This document shows positions 38,366 through 48,864 of a DNA stretch of 64,000 nucleotides, one piece after another (the first letter of the stretch is position 1; each line of letters starts with the position of its first letter). The stretch comes from an uncultured Alphaproteobacteria bacterium (GTDB taxonomy: Bacteria; Pseudomonadota; Alphaproteobacteria; Methylaequorales; Methylaequoraceae). The notes beneath the pieces are model-generated. The model did no database searches and was not told where the DNA came from. It saw only the letters and a list, made by a program, of their open reading frames with translations. Where the stretch lies: assembly GCA_902537615.1 (NCBI GenBank), contig CACBBU010000005.1, forward strand, positions 1 through 64,000. The letters are read 5' to 3'. The position numbers were made by a program, and so were the translations under genes.

Positions 38366-39923
38366 AATAATTTCAATTCTGGGTTCACTAACATTTTTAA
38401 GTAGGATTTTGGGTTATTTAAGAGATCTATTAATTGCGAAAATAATAGGTGCTGGTTTGGTGTCAGATGCATTCTTCATTTCTTTTAAATTACCTAATCT
38501 CTTTAGAAGACTTTTTGGTGAAGGTGCCATGAACTCAGCATTCATTCCTGTGATCTCAGGGACTAAGAGTAAATTTGGAAAAAATAAGTCAGATGAATTT
38601 TTTTCTTTAATTTTTTCCTCATTACTAATTTTTCTTTTAATTTTATTAATTATTGCAGAAATTTTTATGCCCCTCATTGTAAAGTTGATTGCACCTGGTT
38701 TTACAGATGATCCTAATAAATTTTTTCTTACTGTTGATCTATCACGGTTAACTTTTCCTTTTGTTTTTTTCATTTGTTTAACTTCATTAGCAGGGGCTTA
38801 TTTAAATACTTTAGGACGATTCGCTGCAATGGCACTAACCCCGATTATTCTTAATTTAACAATAATCTTTTGTTTGTTAATTTTTTTAAGAACTAATGAC
38901 AAAGTGATTGTGTCCAATTATTTAAGTCTATCCATTTCTGTGGCAGGTCTAATACAGTTGTTATGGATAATTTTTAGTTTAAAAAAAAACAGTATTAAAC
39001 TCAAATTTTTGTCTTTTCAAAATTCTGCTTTTAAAAACAGAAAAAAAGAAATAAAAAATTTTTTAATTTTGTTAGCTCCGGCAGTCATAGGTAACGGAGC
39101 TTATCAAATTAACCTTTTAATAGATATGATATTAGCTTCAACCTTGCCTGATGGTTCTATTTCATACCTGTACTTCGCTGACAGAGTAAATCAACTTCCG
39201 CTAGGTGTTTTAGGAATTGCGATTAGTACTGCTTTACTTCCTATACTTTCTAAACATGTAAAGGAGCGCAATGTAATTGAAGCAAATGAAAGTATAACAG
39301 AATCAATAAAATTTGGGATCTATTTTTCTGTTCCTGCATTAGTAGGAATTTTTTTATTATCCAACCAAATAATTAGTTTTTTGTTCTTACGAGGTGAATT
39401 TTCATTAGAAGACTCAAAACTTACATCATCTGCATTGACAGCTCTTGGTTTTGGATTACCAGCTTTTATTTTAATAAAAATCTTAGTTGTTCCTTTTTTT
39501 GCGAATGAAGATACAAAGACTCCAATTAAAGTTTCTGTATTTTCAATGTCGCTTAACCTCATTCTTAATTTAATATTAATAAAAGAGTTTCTGCATGTTG
39601 GGTTGGCAATTGCTACTTCAGCCTCAGCTTGGGTAAATGCCCTGATTTTATTTTATATTCTTATCAAAAAACTTGGATACAAGTTAGATAAGTCAATTAT
39701 AGATGATACCTTAAAAATTTTATTTTCAGTATTTGTTATGGCATGTTCATTATTTTTAATGAAATATCTTGAGACAATAGATTTTGCTGTTTTTAATTTT
39801 TCTGATAGAAATAATTTATTGTTAATAATTAAAATTCTAATTGGAGGTATAATTTACCTTTTTGTTAGTCATTTAATTGGTATCAAGTATATCGATTTAA
39901 AAAAATGGTGGAAAAAAAATTAG
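38355..39923 (+). CDS. murJ: Lipid II flippase MurJ
   Basis: SRILGYLRDLLIAKIIGAGLVSDAFFISFKLPNLFRRLFGEGAMNSAFIPV. Confidence 0.97.
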   Translation: MFLKIISILGSLTFLSRILGYLRDLLIAKIIGAGLVSDAFFISFKLPNLFRRLFGEGAMNSAFIPVISGTKSKFGKNKSDEFFSLIFSSLLIFLLILLIIAEIFMPLIVKLIAPGFTDDPNKFFLTVDLSRLTFPFVFFICLTSLAGAYLNTLGRFAAMALTPIILNLTIIFCLLIFLRTNDKVIVSNYLSLSISVAGLIQLLWIIFSLKKNSIKLKFLSFQNSAFKNRKKEIKNFLILLAPAVIGNGAYQINLLIDMILASTLPDGSISYLYFADRVNQLPLGVLGIAISTALLPILSKHVKERNVIEANESITESIKFGIYFSVPALVGIFLLSNQIISFLFLRGEFSLEDSKLTSSALTALGFGLPAFILIKILVVPFFANEDTKTPIKVSVFSMSLNLILNLILIKEFLHVGLAIATSASAWVNALILFYILIKKLGYKLDKSIIDDTLKILFSVFVMACSLFLMKYLETIDFAVFNFSDRNNLLLIIKILIGGIIYLFVSHLIGIKYIDLKKWWKKN

Positions 39924-40924
39924 ATAAAGGTTTGGTTTTTTCTGGAGTTCAGCCTACTGGTAACCTCCATTTGGGTAATTATTTGGGCGCGATAAAGAAC
40001 TGGGTTAGTTTGCAAAAAGAAAAATCCTGCATTTTTTGTATTGTAGATTTACATGCTATCACAGTTGCGGAAAATAGATCTAAGTTAAAAGAAAATACAT
40101 TAGAGGTAACGGCTGCTTATATTTCCTCTGGCATTGACCCAGAAAAAAGCAAGATTTTTGTTCAATCTAACGTCCCTGGGCACTCTGAATTAGCTTGGAT
40201 CTTAAGTTGTCATACCCCAATTGGATGGTTAAATAGAATGACACAGTTTAAAGATAAGGCTGGTAAAAATAAAGAAAAAGCACCTTTGGGTTTGTATTCA
40301 TACCCAGTTTTAATGGCTGCCGATATTTTGTTATATAAATCTGAATACGTACCTGTGGGTGAAGATCAAAAACAACATCTAGAACTTTCAAGAGATATTG
40401 CCCAAAGTTTTAACAGATTTCATAATAATGATTTTTTTCCAATACCAGAACCTTTAATAATGGGATTAGCTACAAGAGTAATGAGTTTAAAAGATGGAAC
40501 AAAAAAAATGAGTAAGTCCGACCCCTCTGATTATTCTAGAATTAATATGACAGATAACACTGATGATATTAGAAAAAAAATTCAAAAAGCAAAAACAGAC
40601 TCTCTTCCTTTTCCTGATAACAGCGAAAACTTAGAATCAAGACCAGAAATAAATAACCTTTTGAATATTTTCTGTTCGATGAGTGAAATGAGTATAGATA
40701 AACTTATAAGAGAATACTCAGGTAAGGATTTTAAAAAATTTAAAGAAGATTTGTTTGAGATCATTAATAATGAGATCTCAAGAGTTTCAGTAGAAATGCA
40801 TAAATTATTATCTGATAAATCTTACTTAGAGAATTTATTAAAAAAAGGAGCTGAAGAGGCAAGAGAAATTGCGAATAATAATATGCGAGAAATAAAAAAA
40901 TTAATTAATTTTTATGACCTATGA
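39905..40924 (+). CDS. trpS: Tryptophanyl-tRNA synthetase
   Basis: FSGVQPTGNLHLGNYLGAI (HIGH-type) and KKMSKSDP (KMSKS). Confidence 0.98.
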   Translation: MVEKKLDKGLVFSGVQPTGNLHLGNYLGAIKNWVSLQKEKSCIFCIVDLHAITVAENRSKLKENTLEVTAAYISSGIDPEKSKIFVQSNVPGHSELAWILSCHTPIGWLNRMTQFKDKAGKNKEKAPLGLYSYPVLMAADILLYKSEYVPVGEDQKQHLELSRDIAQSFNRFHNNDFFPIPEPLIMGLATRVMSLKDGTKKMSKSDPSDYSRINMTDNTDDIRKKIQKAKTDSLPFPDNSENLESRPEINNLLNIFCSMSEMSIDKLIREYSGKDFKKFKEDLFEIINNEISRVSVEMHKLLSDKSYLENLLKKGAEEAREIANNNMREIKKLINFYDL

Positions 40925-41838
40925 CATTTTATTTACCCATCGCTGAGATAGAAATAAATTTACTAATAATACTATTTTTTGGTTTTATTGTTGGTTTTAT
41001 GTCTGGACTATTTGGAGTTGGTGGAGGATTTTTAATGACACCGTTACTAATTTTCATGGGGATTCCTCCCTCAACAGCTGTTGGAACAGAATCAGTTCAA
41101 ATCCTGGGGTCTTCCGTTTCAGGAGCAATTGCTCATGGAAGGAAGAAAAATATTGATTATGAAATTGGAAGCTTCCTGCTGATAGGAGGAATATTTGGCT
41201 CCACCTTTGGAATAATGATTTTTAATTTTCTTAAAGAATCTGGAAACATAGACCTGATTATTAACATCCTATATGTAATTTTCCTGCTTGTTATAGGTGT
41301 TTTGATGTTCGTTGAAAGTATTTTTTCGCTAGTCAAAAAACCTACCGTTTTAAAAAAAACACACAAAAAAAAAAGAAATTTTTTAGATTATCTTCCTCTC
41401 AAATTAAGATTTAGACAATCAGGAATATATATGTCTGTGTTATTACCTGTACTTGTAGGTTCATTTACAGGTTTTTTAGCGTCGTTGATGGGAGTTGGTG
41501 GCGGGTTTGTAATGGTTCCAGCAATGATTTACCTATTTAGAATGGGAACAGTTTCTGCGATTGGAACTTCTCTATTTCAAATTGTTTTTGTGACATTAAA
41601 CGTTTCAATTCTTCAAGCTACATACAACTTATCAGTAGATTTAATACTTGCGGTTTTTTTATTGATTGGGGGTGTTATTGGTGCTCAATACGGATCAAAA
41701 TATACGTCAAAATTTAAAGGGGAGCAAATAAGAGTATTTTTAGCTATAATTGTTATTATTGTTTGTGTAAAGATGGGCTTAGAATTAATTAATGAGCCTC
41801 CAATGAATTCTAGAATAATTATTCAAGATGCGTTTTAA
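40921..41838 (+). CDS. TSUP/TauE-SafE family sulfite exporter-like permease
   Basis: GLFGVGGGFLMTPLLIFMGIPPSTAVGTESVQI repeated as LMGVGGGFVMVPAMIYLFRMGTVSAIGTSLFQI. Confidence 0.9.
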   Translation: MTFYLPIAEIEINLLIILFFGFIVGFMSGLFGVGGGFLMTPLLIFMGIPPSTAVGTESVQILGSSVSGAIAHGRKKNIDYEIGSFLLIGGIFGSTFGIMIFNFLKESGNIDLIINILYVIFLLVIGVLMFVESIFSLVKKPTVLKKTHKKKRNFLDYLPLKLRFRQSGIYMSVLLPVLVGSFTGFLASLMGVGGGFVMVPAMIYLFRMGTVSAIGTSLFQIVFVTLNVSILQATYNLSVDLILAVFLLIGGVIGAQYGSKYTSKFKGEQIRVFLAIIVIIVCVKMGLELINEPPMNSRIIIQDAF

Positions 41839-42547
41839 TTTTATAAAAATTATCTTTTTATTATTTTTCCTCCTTCACTCCTTTGGTGTTAAGTCAAACA
41901 TTTTAATTTTTGATGTTTCACAAAAAAAAGTTTCAGTATCTAATGATTTAAAAGATACTCATTTCACAATCTATGGATTTTCTGATTCCCCAACAAATCT
42001 AGTTTTGAAGATTACAGGACCAAATCAAAAGGTTGTTCTACAAAAAAAGAAAAAGGTATTTGGAATGTGGACTTGGAATAAAACAGGTGAATTTAGTTAC
42101 CCTAGTTTATTTCATTATTACACAAACATTAAAAGTAATGAGATTGATTTTCATGTTAAAAAAGATTTGGTAGATAATATCAAATTAATCGGAAAGGACG
42201 ATGATAACTTAAAAAAAGAATTAATTGAAAAAAAAATCTCAATTGATTTGTTTTCAATTAAAAATGAATCCTTTGAGCTATTGAGTGATGGGACTCCTGC
42301 ATTTTTCAAAATTCCAGTTAAGTTACCAAAAAACTCACCGCCTGGAAAATATTTGGTTTCAATGAATCTTATGGATCAAGGAAGTAAATTTGAAACAAAA
42401 AAAATACAAGTTTTTATAGAAAAACCTGGAATTAGTTCATTTATATTTGAGTTTGCGCATAAATTCTCATTTCTATATGGTGTTTTTTCTGCTATTATTG
42501 CAATTGGCTTAGGAATAACAGCAGGTTTTATCTTTAAAAAAAATTAG
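41828..42547 (+). CDS. TIGR02186-like membrane-anchored protein
   Basis: Signal peptide, C-terminal TM, position after TSUP permease. Confidence 0.65.
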   Translation: MRFNFIKIIFLLFFLLHSFGVKSNILIFDVSQKKVSVSNDLKDTHFTIYGFSDSPTNLVLKITGPNQKVVLQKKKKVFGMWTWNKTGEFSYPSLFHYYTNIKSNEIDFHVKKDLVDNIKLIGKDDDNLKKELIEKKISIDLFSIKNESFELLSDGTPAFFKIPVKLPKNSPPGKYLVSMNLMDQGSKFETKKIQVFIEKPGISSFIFEFAHKFSFLYGVFSAIIAIGLGITAGFIFKKN

Positions 42548-42551
42548 CATT

Positions 42552-43013
42552 ATGAGTAAGGAACTAACTTTTTTAGTAATTTTAGATGATACTCCTGAAA
42601 TGTATGATGCGTTAAGATATGCAGCGCAAAGGAGTGCTAGGAGCAACGGTAGGGTGGCAATTTTGTATACTTTTGACACTTTAGAATTTAGTCATTGGAA
42701 AGCCGTGGAAGATATAGCAGAAGCGGAATCAAGAGAGGAGGCAGAGTCAAAGATAAAAGAGTATGAAAATTTTATTCTTCAATTCACCGATAAGAAACCA
42801 AAAAAGTTTTTAATGAAGGGTGACAGAGTAGAATGCATTATAAATTTCTTATCGGACAATAAATTTATTTCAAATTTTGTCTTAGCTTCAAGCAATTCTG
42901 GCTCTGATACATTGATAAGCGCATTCACGGGAAAGCAAAGATCAAAACTTAAGGTACCGCTAACTATAATACCGTCAAACTTAAAAGAAGAAGAAATTGA
43001 CAAATTATCCTGA
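42552..43013 (+). CDS. Universal stress protein (UspA family)
   Basis: LVILDDTPEMYDALRYAAQRSARSNGRVAILYT, LKVPLTIIPSNL. Confidence 0.8.
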   Translation: MSKELTFLVILDDTPEMYDALRYAAQRSARSNGRVAILYTFDTLEFSHWKAVEDIAEAESREEAESKIKEYENFILQFTDKKPKKFLMKGDRVECIINFLSDNKFISNFVLASSNSGSDTLISAFTGKQRSKLKVPLTIIPSNLKEEEIDKLS

Positions 43014-43031
43014 ATTAATTATTTGTAAGAT

Positions 43032-43598
43032 ATGTTTATACAAACTGAAGAAACTCCTAACCCATTAACACTGAAGTTTATTCCAGGACAAGTTTTACTT
43101 GAAAGGGGTACTCAAGAGTTTAAATCAAAAAAGGCAGCTAAATCTAATACTTTAGCAAATATGTTATTTGAGGATGAAAACGTAGACGGTGTTTTTATTG
43201 GTAAAGATTTCATAACCATTACTAAATCCGATCAAGTTAATTGGGAATCACTAAAACCGTCTTTACTTTCAAAAATTCATGATTTTCTATCATCAGGAAA
43301 AAAAGTGGAAGGCCAAAATGATGATAAAAAAAAAATAAAAGAAAATTACAATAAAAAAGATTTAGAAATTGTTAATCAAATAAATGATCTTCTTGAAGAA
43401 AGAATAAAACCTGCTGTTGCTCAAGATGGAGGTGATATAAGTTTTGTAAAATTTGACAACGGAGTTGTGTATTTGGAGTTGCGAGGTGCATGTGCTGGTT
43501 GTCCAAGTTCTACGATTACACTTAAATCTGGAATTGAAAATATGCTTAAGTATTACATTCCAGAAATTGTATCAGTTGAAGCAGTAAACCAAAGTTAA
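43032..43598 (+). CDS. nfuA: Fe-S cluster scaffold NfuA/NifU-like
   Basis: MFIQTEETPNPLTLKFIPGQ and C-terminal LRGACAGCPSSTITLKSGIENML (CxxC). Confidence 0.95.
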   Translation: MFIQTEETPNPLTLKFIPGQVLLERGTQEFKSKKAAKSNTLANMLFEDENVDGVFIGKDFITITKSDQVNWESLKPSLLSKIHDFLSSGKKVEGQNDDKKKIKENYNKKDLEIVNQINDLLEERIKPAVAQDGGDISFVKFDNGVVYLELRGACAGCPSSTITLKSGIENMLKYYIPEIVSVEAVNQS

Positions 43599-44548
43599 TG
43601 CAAGAATCTAACATTACCCATAAAAATTTAGGGATCTTTTTAATTTCCCTGCTTCTTATTAACATAGCCGTGGGTTTCTATAACAGCTTTACAAAAAAAA
43701 AAGACTCTAAAGGTTTATCTGTTAACTATACAATAAAGAATACAAAAATTTTTGAAACAAATTCTTCTGATGTGACTGTTGATTATATCTCAGAATCTAG
43801 TGAGATGATTGCGATATTTAATAAATATCAATTTTCAGTAGATAATCTTTTAAATAATCAATCGGCAAACCTAGTAATTTTTTCTTCATTACCATTAGAT
43901 TTTATGGACATTCAACCTGTAATAGAGAGAAAAAGATTGTTCATAAATACCCTTATTCCTATTATTTACTCTGAGAACTTGCAGATTCTAAATGATAGAA
44001 AAAAAATACTAGATTGGTGGAGAGAATCGGACGGTGAAAATTTTTCAAGAGACTTTTGGCCACAATGGCTATTTGAGTTAAGCGAAAAATATGATTCAAG
44101 TGATTCTAATCTGGGGAATCTTTTGGTACGTGTTGATATAATACCTATATCTTTGGCTTTAGCACAAGCAGCAATTGAGAGTGGTTGGGGAACGTCACGC
44201 TATTCCAGAGAGGGAAATGCAGTTTTTGGTCAATATACCTTTGACGAATCCAAAGGTTTGAAACCTAAAAACAGAAATAAAAATGATGAATTTTTCATAA
44301 AAAAATTCTCCAACTTATCAGAATCGGTCAGGTCATACTTAAAAAATATTAATACTCATATGGCTTATGCAGATTTCAGAGAAGAGAGAAAAAAACTTAG
44401 AATGAGTGGAGAAAATCTTTCTGGATATAAACTTGTTAATTTTTTAAAAGATTACTCTGAAAGACGAGAGTTCTATATAAAGGATGTCAAAGAAATTATG
44501 AGTTCAAATAATTTTCAAAAATATGACAAAGGAAATATTCTGAATTAA
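43598..44548 (+). CDS. Bax-like glucosaminidase-domain protein
   Basis: LALAQAAIESGWGTSRYSREGNAVFGQYTF, SYLKNINTHMAYADFREER. Confidence 0.85.
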   Translation: MQESNITHKNLGIFLISLLLINIAVGFYNSFTKKKDSKGLSVNYTIKNTKIFETNSSDVTVDYISESSEMIAIFNKYQFSVDNLLNNQSANLVIFSSLPLDFMDIQPVIERKRLFINTLIPIIYSENLQILNDRKKILDWWRESDGENFSRDFWPQWLFELSEKYDSSDSNLGNLLVRVDIIPISLALAQAAIESGWGTSRYSREGNAVFGQYTFDESKGLKPKNRNKNDEFFIKKFSNLSESVRSYLKNINTHMAYADFREERKKLRMSGENLSGYKLVNFLKDYSERREFYIKDVKEIMSSNNFQKYDKGNILN

Positions 44549-44568
44549 TTTAAATAATTCATTTATTA

Positions 44569-45579
44569 CTAATATACTATAGATTCTTGGGTAATCTTTA
44601 TCATTTTTCCATACCAAAATAAGTTTCTTTTTTCGTCAAAATAAGTGCAATTAAGTCTATATCTTCTATTTTTTTTTAAATCAGTAATCTTTAGATTAAT
44701 AATTTTTTTCTTTGTTATTATTTTTTTAATTTTTGCATTATTGTTAATATAGCAGTTAATCTTATTTTCAATTTTGTCTGTACTAAATAAGATTTCAAAT
44801 TCCTCCAAATTTAAATCATCTTTCAAAACTTTTAAATCTGATAATATTAATGCTTTTGAGTTCACTATTTGAGCAAATCTTTTCATGCCTCCAAATTCAT
44901 CATTAATAGCGAACCTAGGAAGTGCAAATTTATTCTCATTGATATGTACAGGACTTGAGTGTTGAGAAAAACCAATATGATAACCCATTTTTTTGACTAG
45001 TTCTTGAATTTGAGGATTTGACTCTCCGTATGGATAGGATACAACTCTCTGAAGTCTTCCGATCTTAGACATTATTTTTTTTTCAGCTAAATCAAATTCC
45101 TTTTTTACATCATTAATTTGTAATTCTAAAAGTTTTGGATGACTATTCGTATGATTAAGAATTTCTCCATAATTTCTGGAGAGCTCTTTTATCATTTTCC
45201 AACTCATAAAATCACTTTTTTTTTCATTTGAAACAAATTTAGTAGAGAGAAAAAGAGAAAAAGGAATTTTATTCTTTTTTAATATTGGAAAAGCATGTTC
45301 ATAGAAACTTTTATATCCATCATCAATTGTAATAAAAATTGATTTCTCAGGAATATCATAATCTTCATTAAAAAAACTCAACAAATCTGAAATTGGAAGA
45401 ATGTTAAAATTATTTTCTTTGAGATATTTAATTTGATCTTGAAAGTTTTTTGATGAAATACTTGTTGATGGAAATCTTTCATCTTCAAATCTATGGTACA
45501 TCAACACAATAGCTGATTTTTCGCTGGCGAAACTTTCACGAATTAAAAGAAAGGTAAGAAGAAAAAAAATAATTTTCAT
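44569..45579 (-). CDS. Polysaccharide deacetylase (NodB/CE4 family)
   Basis: SAIVLMYHRFEDE, FITIDDGYKSFYEHAFPILKK, LNHTNSHPKL. Confidence 0.88.
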   Translation of the reverse strand: MKIIFFLLTFLLIRESFASEKSAIVLMYHRFEDERFPSTSISSKNFQDQIKYLKENNFNILPISDLLSFFNEDYDIPEKSIFITIDDGYKSFYEHAFPILKKNKIPFSLFLSTKFVSNEKKSDFMSWKMIKELSRNYGEILNHTNSHPKLLELQINDVKKEFDLAEKKIMSKIGRLQRVVSYPYGESNPQIQELVKKMGYHIGFSQHSSPVHINENKFALPRFAINDEFGGMKRFAQIVNSKALILSDLKVLKDDLNLEEFEILFSTDKIENKINCYINNNAKIKKIITKKKIINLKITDLKKNRRYRLNCTYFDEKRNLFWYGKMIKITQESIVY

Positions 45580-46115
45580 GATTCAATATTATCAACAATT
45601 TGGTAACTTTTTGAGTTAAAAAGCTGATAATGCCACCATTCATTTTTGTAAAAGTCCCAGCCAGCGTCAGTCATTATACCGAGTAAAGTTAATCTGTTCT
45701 GATAAGCCACTTTTGAAATATCTAAACAGCCATGATAAGAGAGTTTACTAAATTCATCAAACTCCGTACCCATATCAAGTTCCTTACCATTTTTAATTAA
45801 AGTTAAGTCAATTGCAACGCCTCTTGAATGTGGAGATCCTTTGTTAGGAGGAGTAATAAAGTTTGGATCTGGTAGGGTTTCCCACAATCGTTGTTGAACA
45901 TAGGTTGGACGGTATGCATCAAAGATTTTTATCTTGAGACCAATTTTTTTTGCAATATCAACAGCTATACAAAGATTTTCAAAAGCGACTTTGTGAATAA
46001 AACACGATTCAGAAAAATAAATTTTGTTACCCGTAAAATTATTTTTAGAAGCATATCTTAAGTCTATATCTACATCGAGTTGATTTTGATTTACTTTTAT
46101 AAAGTTTTGATTCAT
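45576..46115 (-). CDS. D-alanyl-D-alanine dipeptidase (VanX/DdpX family)
   Basis: DLRYASKNNFTGNKIY, DAYRPTYVQQRLWE, SPHSRGVAIDLTL, EWWHYQL. Confidence 0.93.
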   Translation of the reverse strand: MNQNFIKVNQNQLDVDIDLRYASKNNFTGNKIYFSESCFIHKVAFENLCIAVDIAKKIGLKIKIFDAYRPTYVQQRLWETLPDPNFITPPNKGSPHSRGVAIDLTLIKNGKELDMGTEFDEFSKLSYHGCLDISKVAYQNRLTLLGIMTDAGWDFYKNEWWHYQLFNSKSYQIVDNIES

Positions 46116-46130
46116 TTTATAGACTGAATC

Positions 46131-46760
46131 ATGTTAGCATTATCAATTTTTTGTTCAAGCCATAGAATATCAGTAGCTTTATCAGAGGGAAAAGAATTTC
46201 ACTTTTATCATGAAAAAAAAATTAAAAATGGAAAAGTTCAAGGACTTTTTGCCATCTTAACAAAATTAAGAAGTTATAATGCATTTAGCAACCTCAATTA
46301 CATACTGTTTACTAATGGTCCCGGAAGTTTTACAGGAATAAGATCAATAAAATCAATTTGCCAGGCACTTTCATTATCCAACAGAGCTAAGATTCGTTCT
46401 ATATCAACATTTTTTCCTTATTTAATAAGAGAATTAGATAATAATTGTGAAATTATTGTAATATATAGATCTTCAGGATTTAATTTTTTCTATAAACAGT
46501 TTGAAATAAAAAAAAGAAAAATAATAGAAAAATCAGAACTATTTGTTGATAATGTTAAAAAAATTGAATTTTTTTTTAAAAAAAAAAAAAAGCTGAATGA
46601 TAAAATTTACATTGTCACTGATGAGCAGGAGATAAAAAGATTTTTTAAAAATAATGTTAAATTCTATTCTATAAATGCAAAAGACTTAACTGAGTGCTTT
46701 TTAAACGGTTATTCTAGAAATAACCAAGATATATTTTATCATAATACATACTATGAATGA
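46131..46760 (+). CDS. tsaB: tRNA t6A biosynthesis protein TsaB
   Basis: FTNGPGSFTGIRSIKSICQALSLS; followed by rimI. Confidence 0.85.
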   Translation: MLALSIFCSSHRISVALSEGKEFHFYHEKKIKNGKVQGLFAILTKLRSYNAFSNLNYILFTNGPGSFTGIRSIKSICQALSLSNRAKIRSISTFFPYLIRELDNNCEIIVIYRSSGFNFFYKQFEIKKRKIIEKSELFVDNVKKIEFFFKKKKKLNDKIYIVTDEQEIKRFFKNNVKFYSINAKDLTECFLNGYSRNNQDIFYHNTYYE

Positions 46761-47217
46761 GTTTATTTTTAAAAATTTAAAAGAAAATAACTGTTCTTCT
46801 TTACATTTATTTCAAAAGGAATTTAAAGAGCTAAAAAATAACATTTGGATGATTGATGATCTTAAAAACTTAATTAGCAAAGAGGGTTTTTTTGGTAAAT
46901 TATGTTTAAAAAATAATTTAATTGCAGGGTTTTGCTTGGGGAATCAAGTTTTTGATATATTTGAGATTTATTCAATTTTTATCCATCCTCAATTTAGAAG
47001 AAGAGGTATAGGAAAGAAATTTTTAGAGGAATGTAAAATTTTTTGCCAAAAAAACAAAGTAAAAAGAATTATGTTAGAGGTAAATATAAAAAATAATGTT
47101 GCAAAAAAATTCTATACTTTTAATGAATTTAAAAATTGTGGTGTAAGAAAAGATTACTACTTTGATAATTCAGGAAGAAATGATGCTCAGCTTATGGAAT
47201 TGGAAATTATGAAGTGA
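46753..47217 (+). CDS. rimI: Ribosomal-protein-alanine acetyltransferase RimI-like GNAT
   Basis: IFIHPQFRRRGIGKKFLEECK, MLEVNIKNNVAKKFYTFNEFK. Confidence 0.85.
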   Translation: MNEFIFKNLKENNCSSLHLFQKEFKELKNNIWMIDDLKNLISKEGFFGKLCLKNNLIAGFCLGNQVFDIFEIYSIFIHPQFRRRGIGKKFLEECKIFCQKNKVKRIMLEVNIKNNVAKKFYTFNEFKNCGVRKDYYFDNSGRNDAQLMELEIMK

Positions 47218-47422
47218 GCGTGAGCTTGAAGATATCTTTTTTAATTTTTTTTGATGATATATGAAAATTTTTCTTTAAAGAATTTGTTAGTCTGTCAAGA
47301 TTTGTTTTCCCTTTAATAATAATTATTTTTTGATCATTAGTATTAGTTTTGATGAATTCTTTGGCCTTAATAAAAGTCATTGGGCAATCAAAACCTGTTA
47401 TATCTAAAACTTTTTTTTTCAT
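47207..47422 (-). CDS. TusA-family sulfurtransferase-like protein
   Basis: LDITGFDCPMTFIKAKEFIK matches the TusA CPxP-like motif. Confidence 0.75.
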   Translation of the reverse strand: MKKKVLDITGFDCPMTFIKAKEFIKTNTNDQKIIIIKGKTNLDRLTNSLKKNFHISSKKIKKDIFKLTLTS

Positions 47423-47531
47423 AATATCTTGGTTTGTGTTATATTAACTAAAAGATTGTAATTAACTGTTGATATAGAAATATAAACATTGTAACAAATC
47501 ATTAACAAAAACTATATATTTTTTTAAAGCT

Positions 47532-47945
47532 ATGTCTTCATTATTAGATAAATGTAACAAACTTGGTCTTAAAATGACCGAGCAAAGAAAGGTGATAGTT
47601 CAGGTGTTAGCCGATTCAAAGGATCATCCCGATGTTGAATTAGTTTATAAAAGAGCATCTGAGATTGACGCTAACATCGGAATTGCCACAGTCTACAGAA
47701 CAATTAGACTTTTTGAAGAAAATAATATTATTGAAAAGCATGAGTTTAAAGATGGAAGATTTAGGTACGAGGAAGTTCCTGATGAGCATCACGATCATCT
47801 TATAGATGTAAGAAATGGAAAAGTTATTGAATTTCAGAATGATGCTATTGAGGAACTTCAAAAAAGAGTAGCAAAAGAATTAGGTTATGAATTAGTTGAT
47901 CATAGATTAGAATTGTATGGTGTTCCAGCTAAAAACAAAAAATAA
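47532..47945 (+). CDS. fur: Ferric uptake regulator-family protein
   Basis: LKMTEQRKVIVQVLADSKDHPDVELVYKRASEIDANIGIATVYRTIRLFEENNII, HHDHLIDV. Confidence 0.95.
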   Translation: MSSLLDKCNKLGLKMTEQRKVIVQVLADSKDHPDVELVYKRASEIDANIGIATVYRTIRLFEENNIIEKHEFKDGRFRYEEVPDEHHDHLIDVRNGKVIEFQNDAIEELQKRVAKELGYELVDHRLELYGVPAKNKK

Positions 47946-48864
47946 ATCTGCTGTTAATTCTACCAATAAAAATTTTGGTAAATTTAAATCAATTTTACAT
48001 AAAGTAAAGTATGTTGCAAAAAACGTTATTTATGTGAAAAGATGGTCAAGTGAGATTAAGACAGAAAAACTTAAAGAAATAAACTACACGTCCGAGAAAT
48101 TTAATCATAGAAGAAAACAGAATCAATTAGATTTTTCTTTTAAAAATTACCAGATCAAAATTATTAGGCATCCTGACCCTTTACTTCTTAAAGCAAAAAA
48201 ATTAAGGCAAAAGATTTTTTTTGAAGATTGTAATGAACAAAAAATGGACTCTGATGAATTTGATGATTATTGTGATCACCTTGTCGTTATTGACAAATCA
48301 GTGGCAAGTGATTTTGTTGTAGGTACATATAGATTGCTCCTCAAAGGAAAAAATCAAAAATATAGAAGATTTTACAGTGAATCTGAGTTTGACATTTCAA
48401 ACCTATTTAAAAAAAATACTTCAATGTTAGAGGCTGGGAGATCTTGCGTTGATAAAAATTACAGAGATGGAAAAATAATAAAACTTTTATGGAGAGGTCT
48501 TGCTTTTTACATTATACAAAAAAAAGTGGATTTGATTTTTGGTTGTGCAAGCTTTCCTTCATCAAATTATTCTGAATTTGAAACTCAACTTTCTTATTTA
48601 AATCATTTCCATAAACCTCCACCAAAATATTCAACCTTTCCTAAAGAAAAGTTAAAGGCCGATACAAATATTTTATCACAAAAAAAGATCAATGAGTATG
48701 AAGAGTTTAGGTTACTTCCCCCTTTGATAAAGGCTTATATAAGAGCAGGTGCGTGGGTTGGTAAAGGTGCTGTTGTAGACAAGAAGTTTAATACGACGGA
48801 CGTATTGATAATTCTAAAATCCCAAAATATCATAAAAAAATACTCAAATTTATCATTTAAATAA
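47917..48864 (+). CDS. GNAT/hemolysin-like acyltransferase (OlsB-like)
   Basis: LRQKIFFEDCN, EAGRSCVDKNYRDGKIIKLLWRGLAFYI, GCASFPSS; start ambiguous (overlaps fur); followed by a PlsC-like gene. Confidence 0.8.
   Translation: MVFQLKTKNKSAVNSTNKNFGKFKSILHKVKYVAKNVIYVKRWSSEIKTEKLKEINYTSEKFNHRRKQNQLDFSFKNYQIKIIRHPDPLLLKAKKLRQKIFFEDCNEQKMDSDEFDDYCDHLVVIDKSVASDFVVGTYRLLLKGKNQKYRRFYSESEFDISNLFKKNTSMLEAGRSCVDKNYRDGKIIKLLWRGLAFYIIQKKVDLIFGCASFPSSNYSEFETQLSYLNHFHKPPPKYSTFPKEKLKADTNILSQKKINEYEEFRLLPPLIKAYIRAGAWVGKGAVVDKKFNTTDVLIILKSQNIIKKYSNLSFK

Noticed and set aside
42631-42640. GAGTGCTA string resembling half a CIRCE site
   Set aside because: Lies inside the usp coding sequence and has no paired arm.
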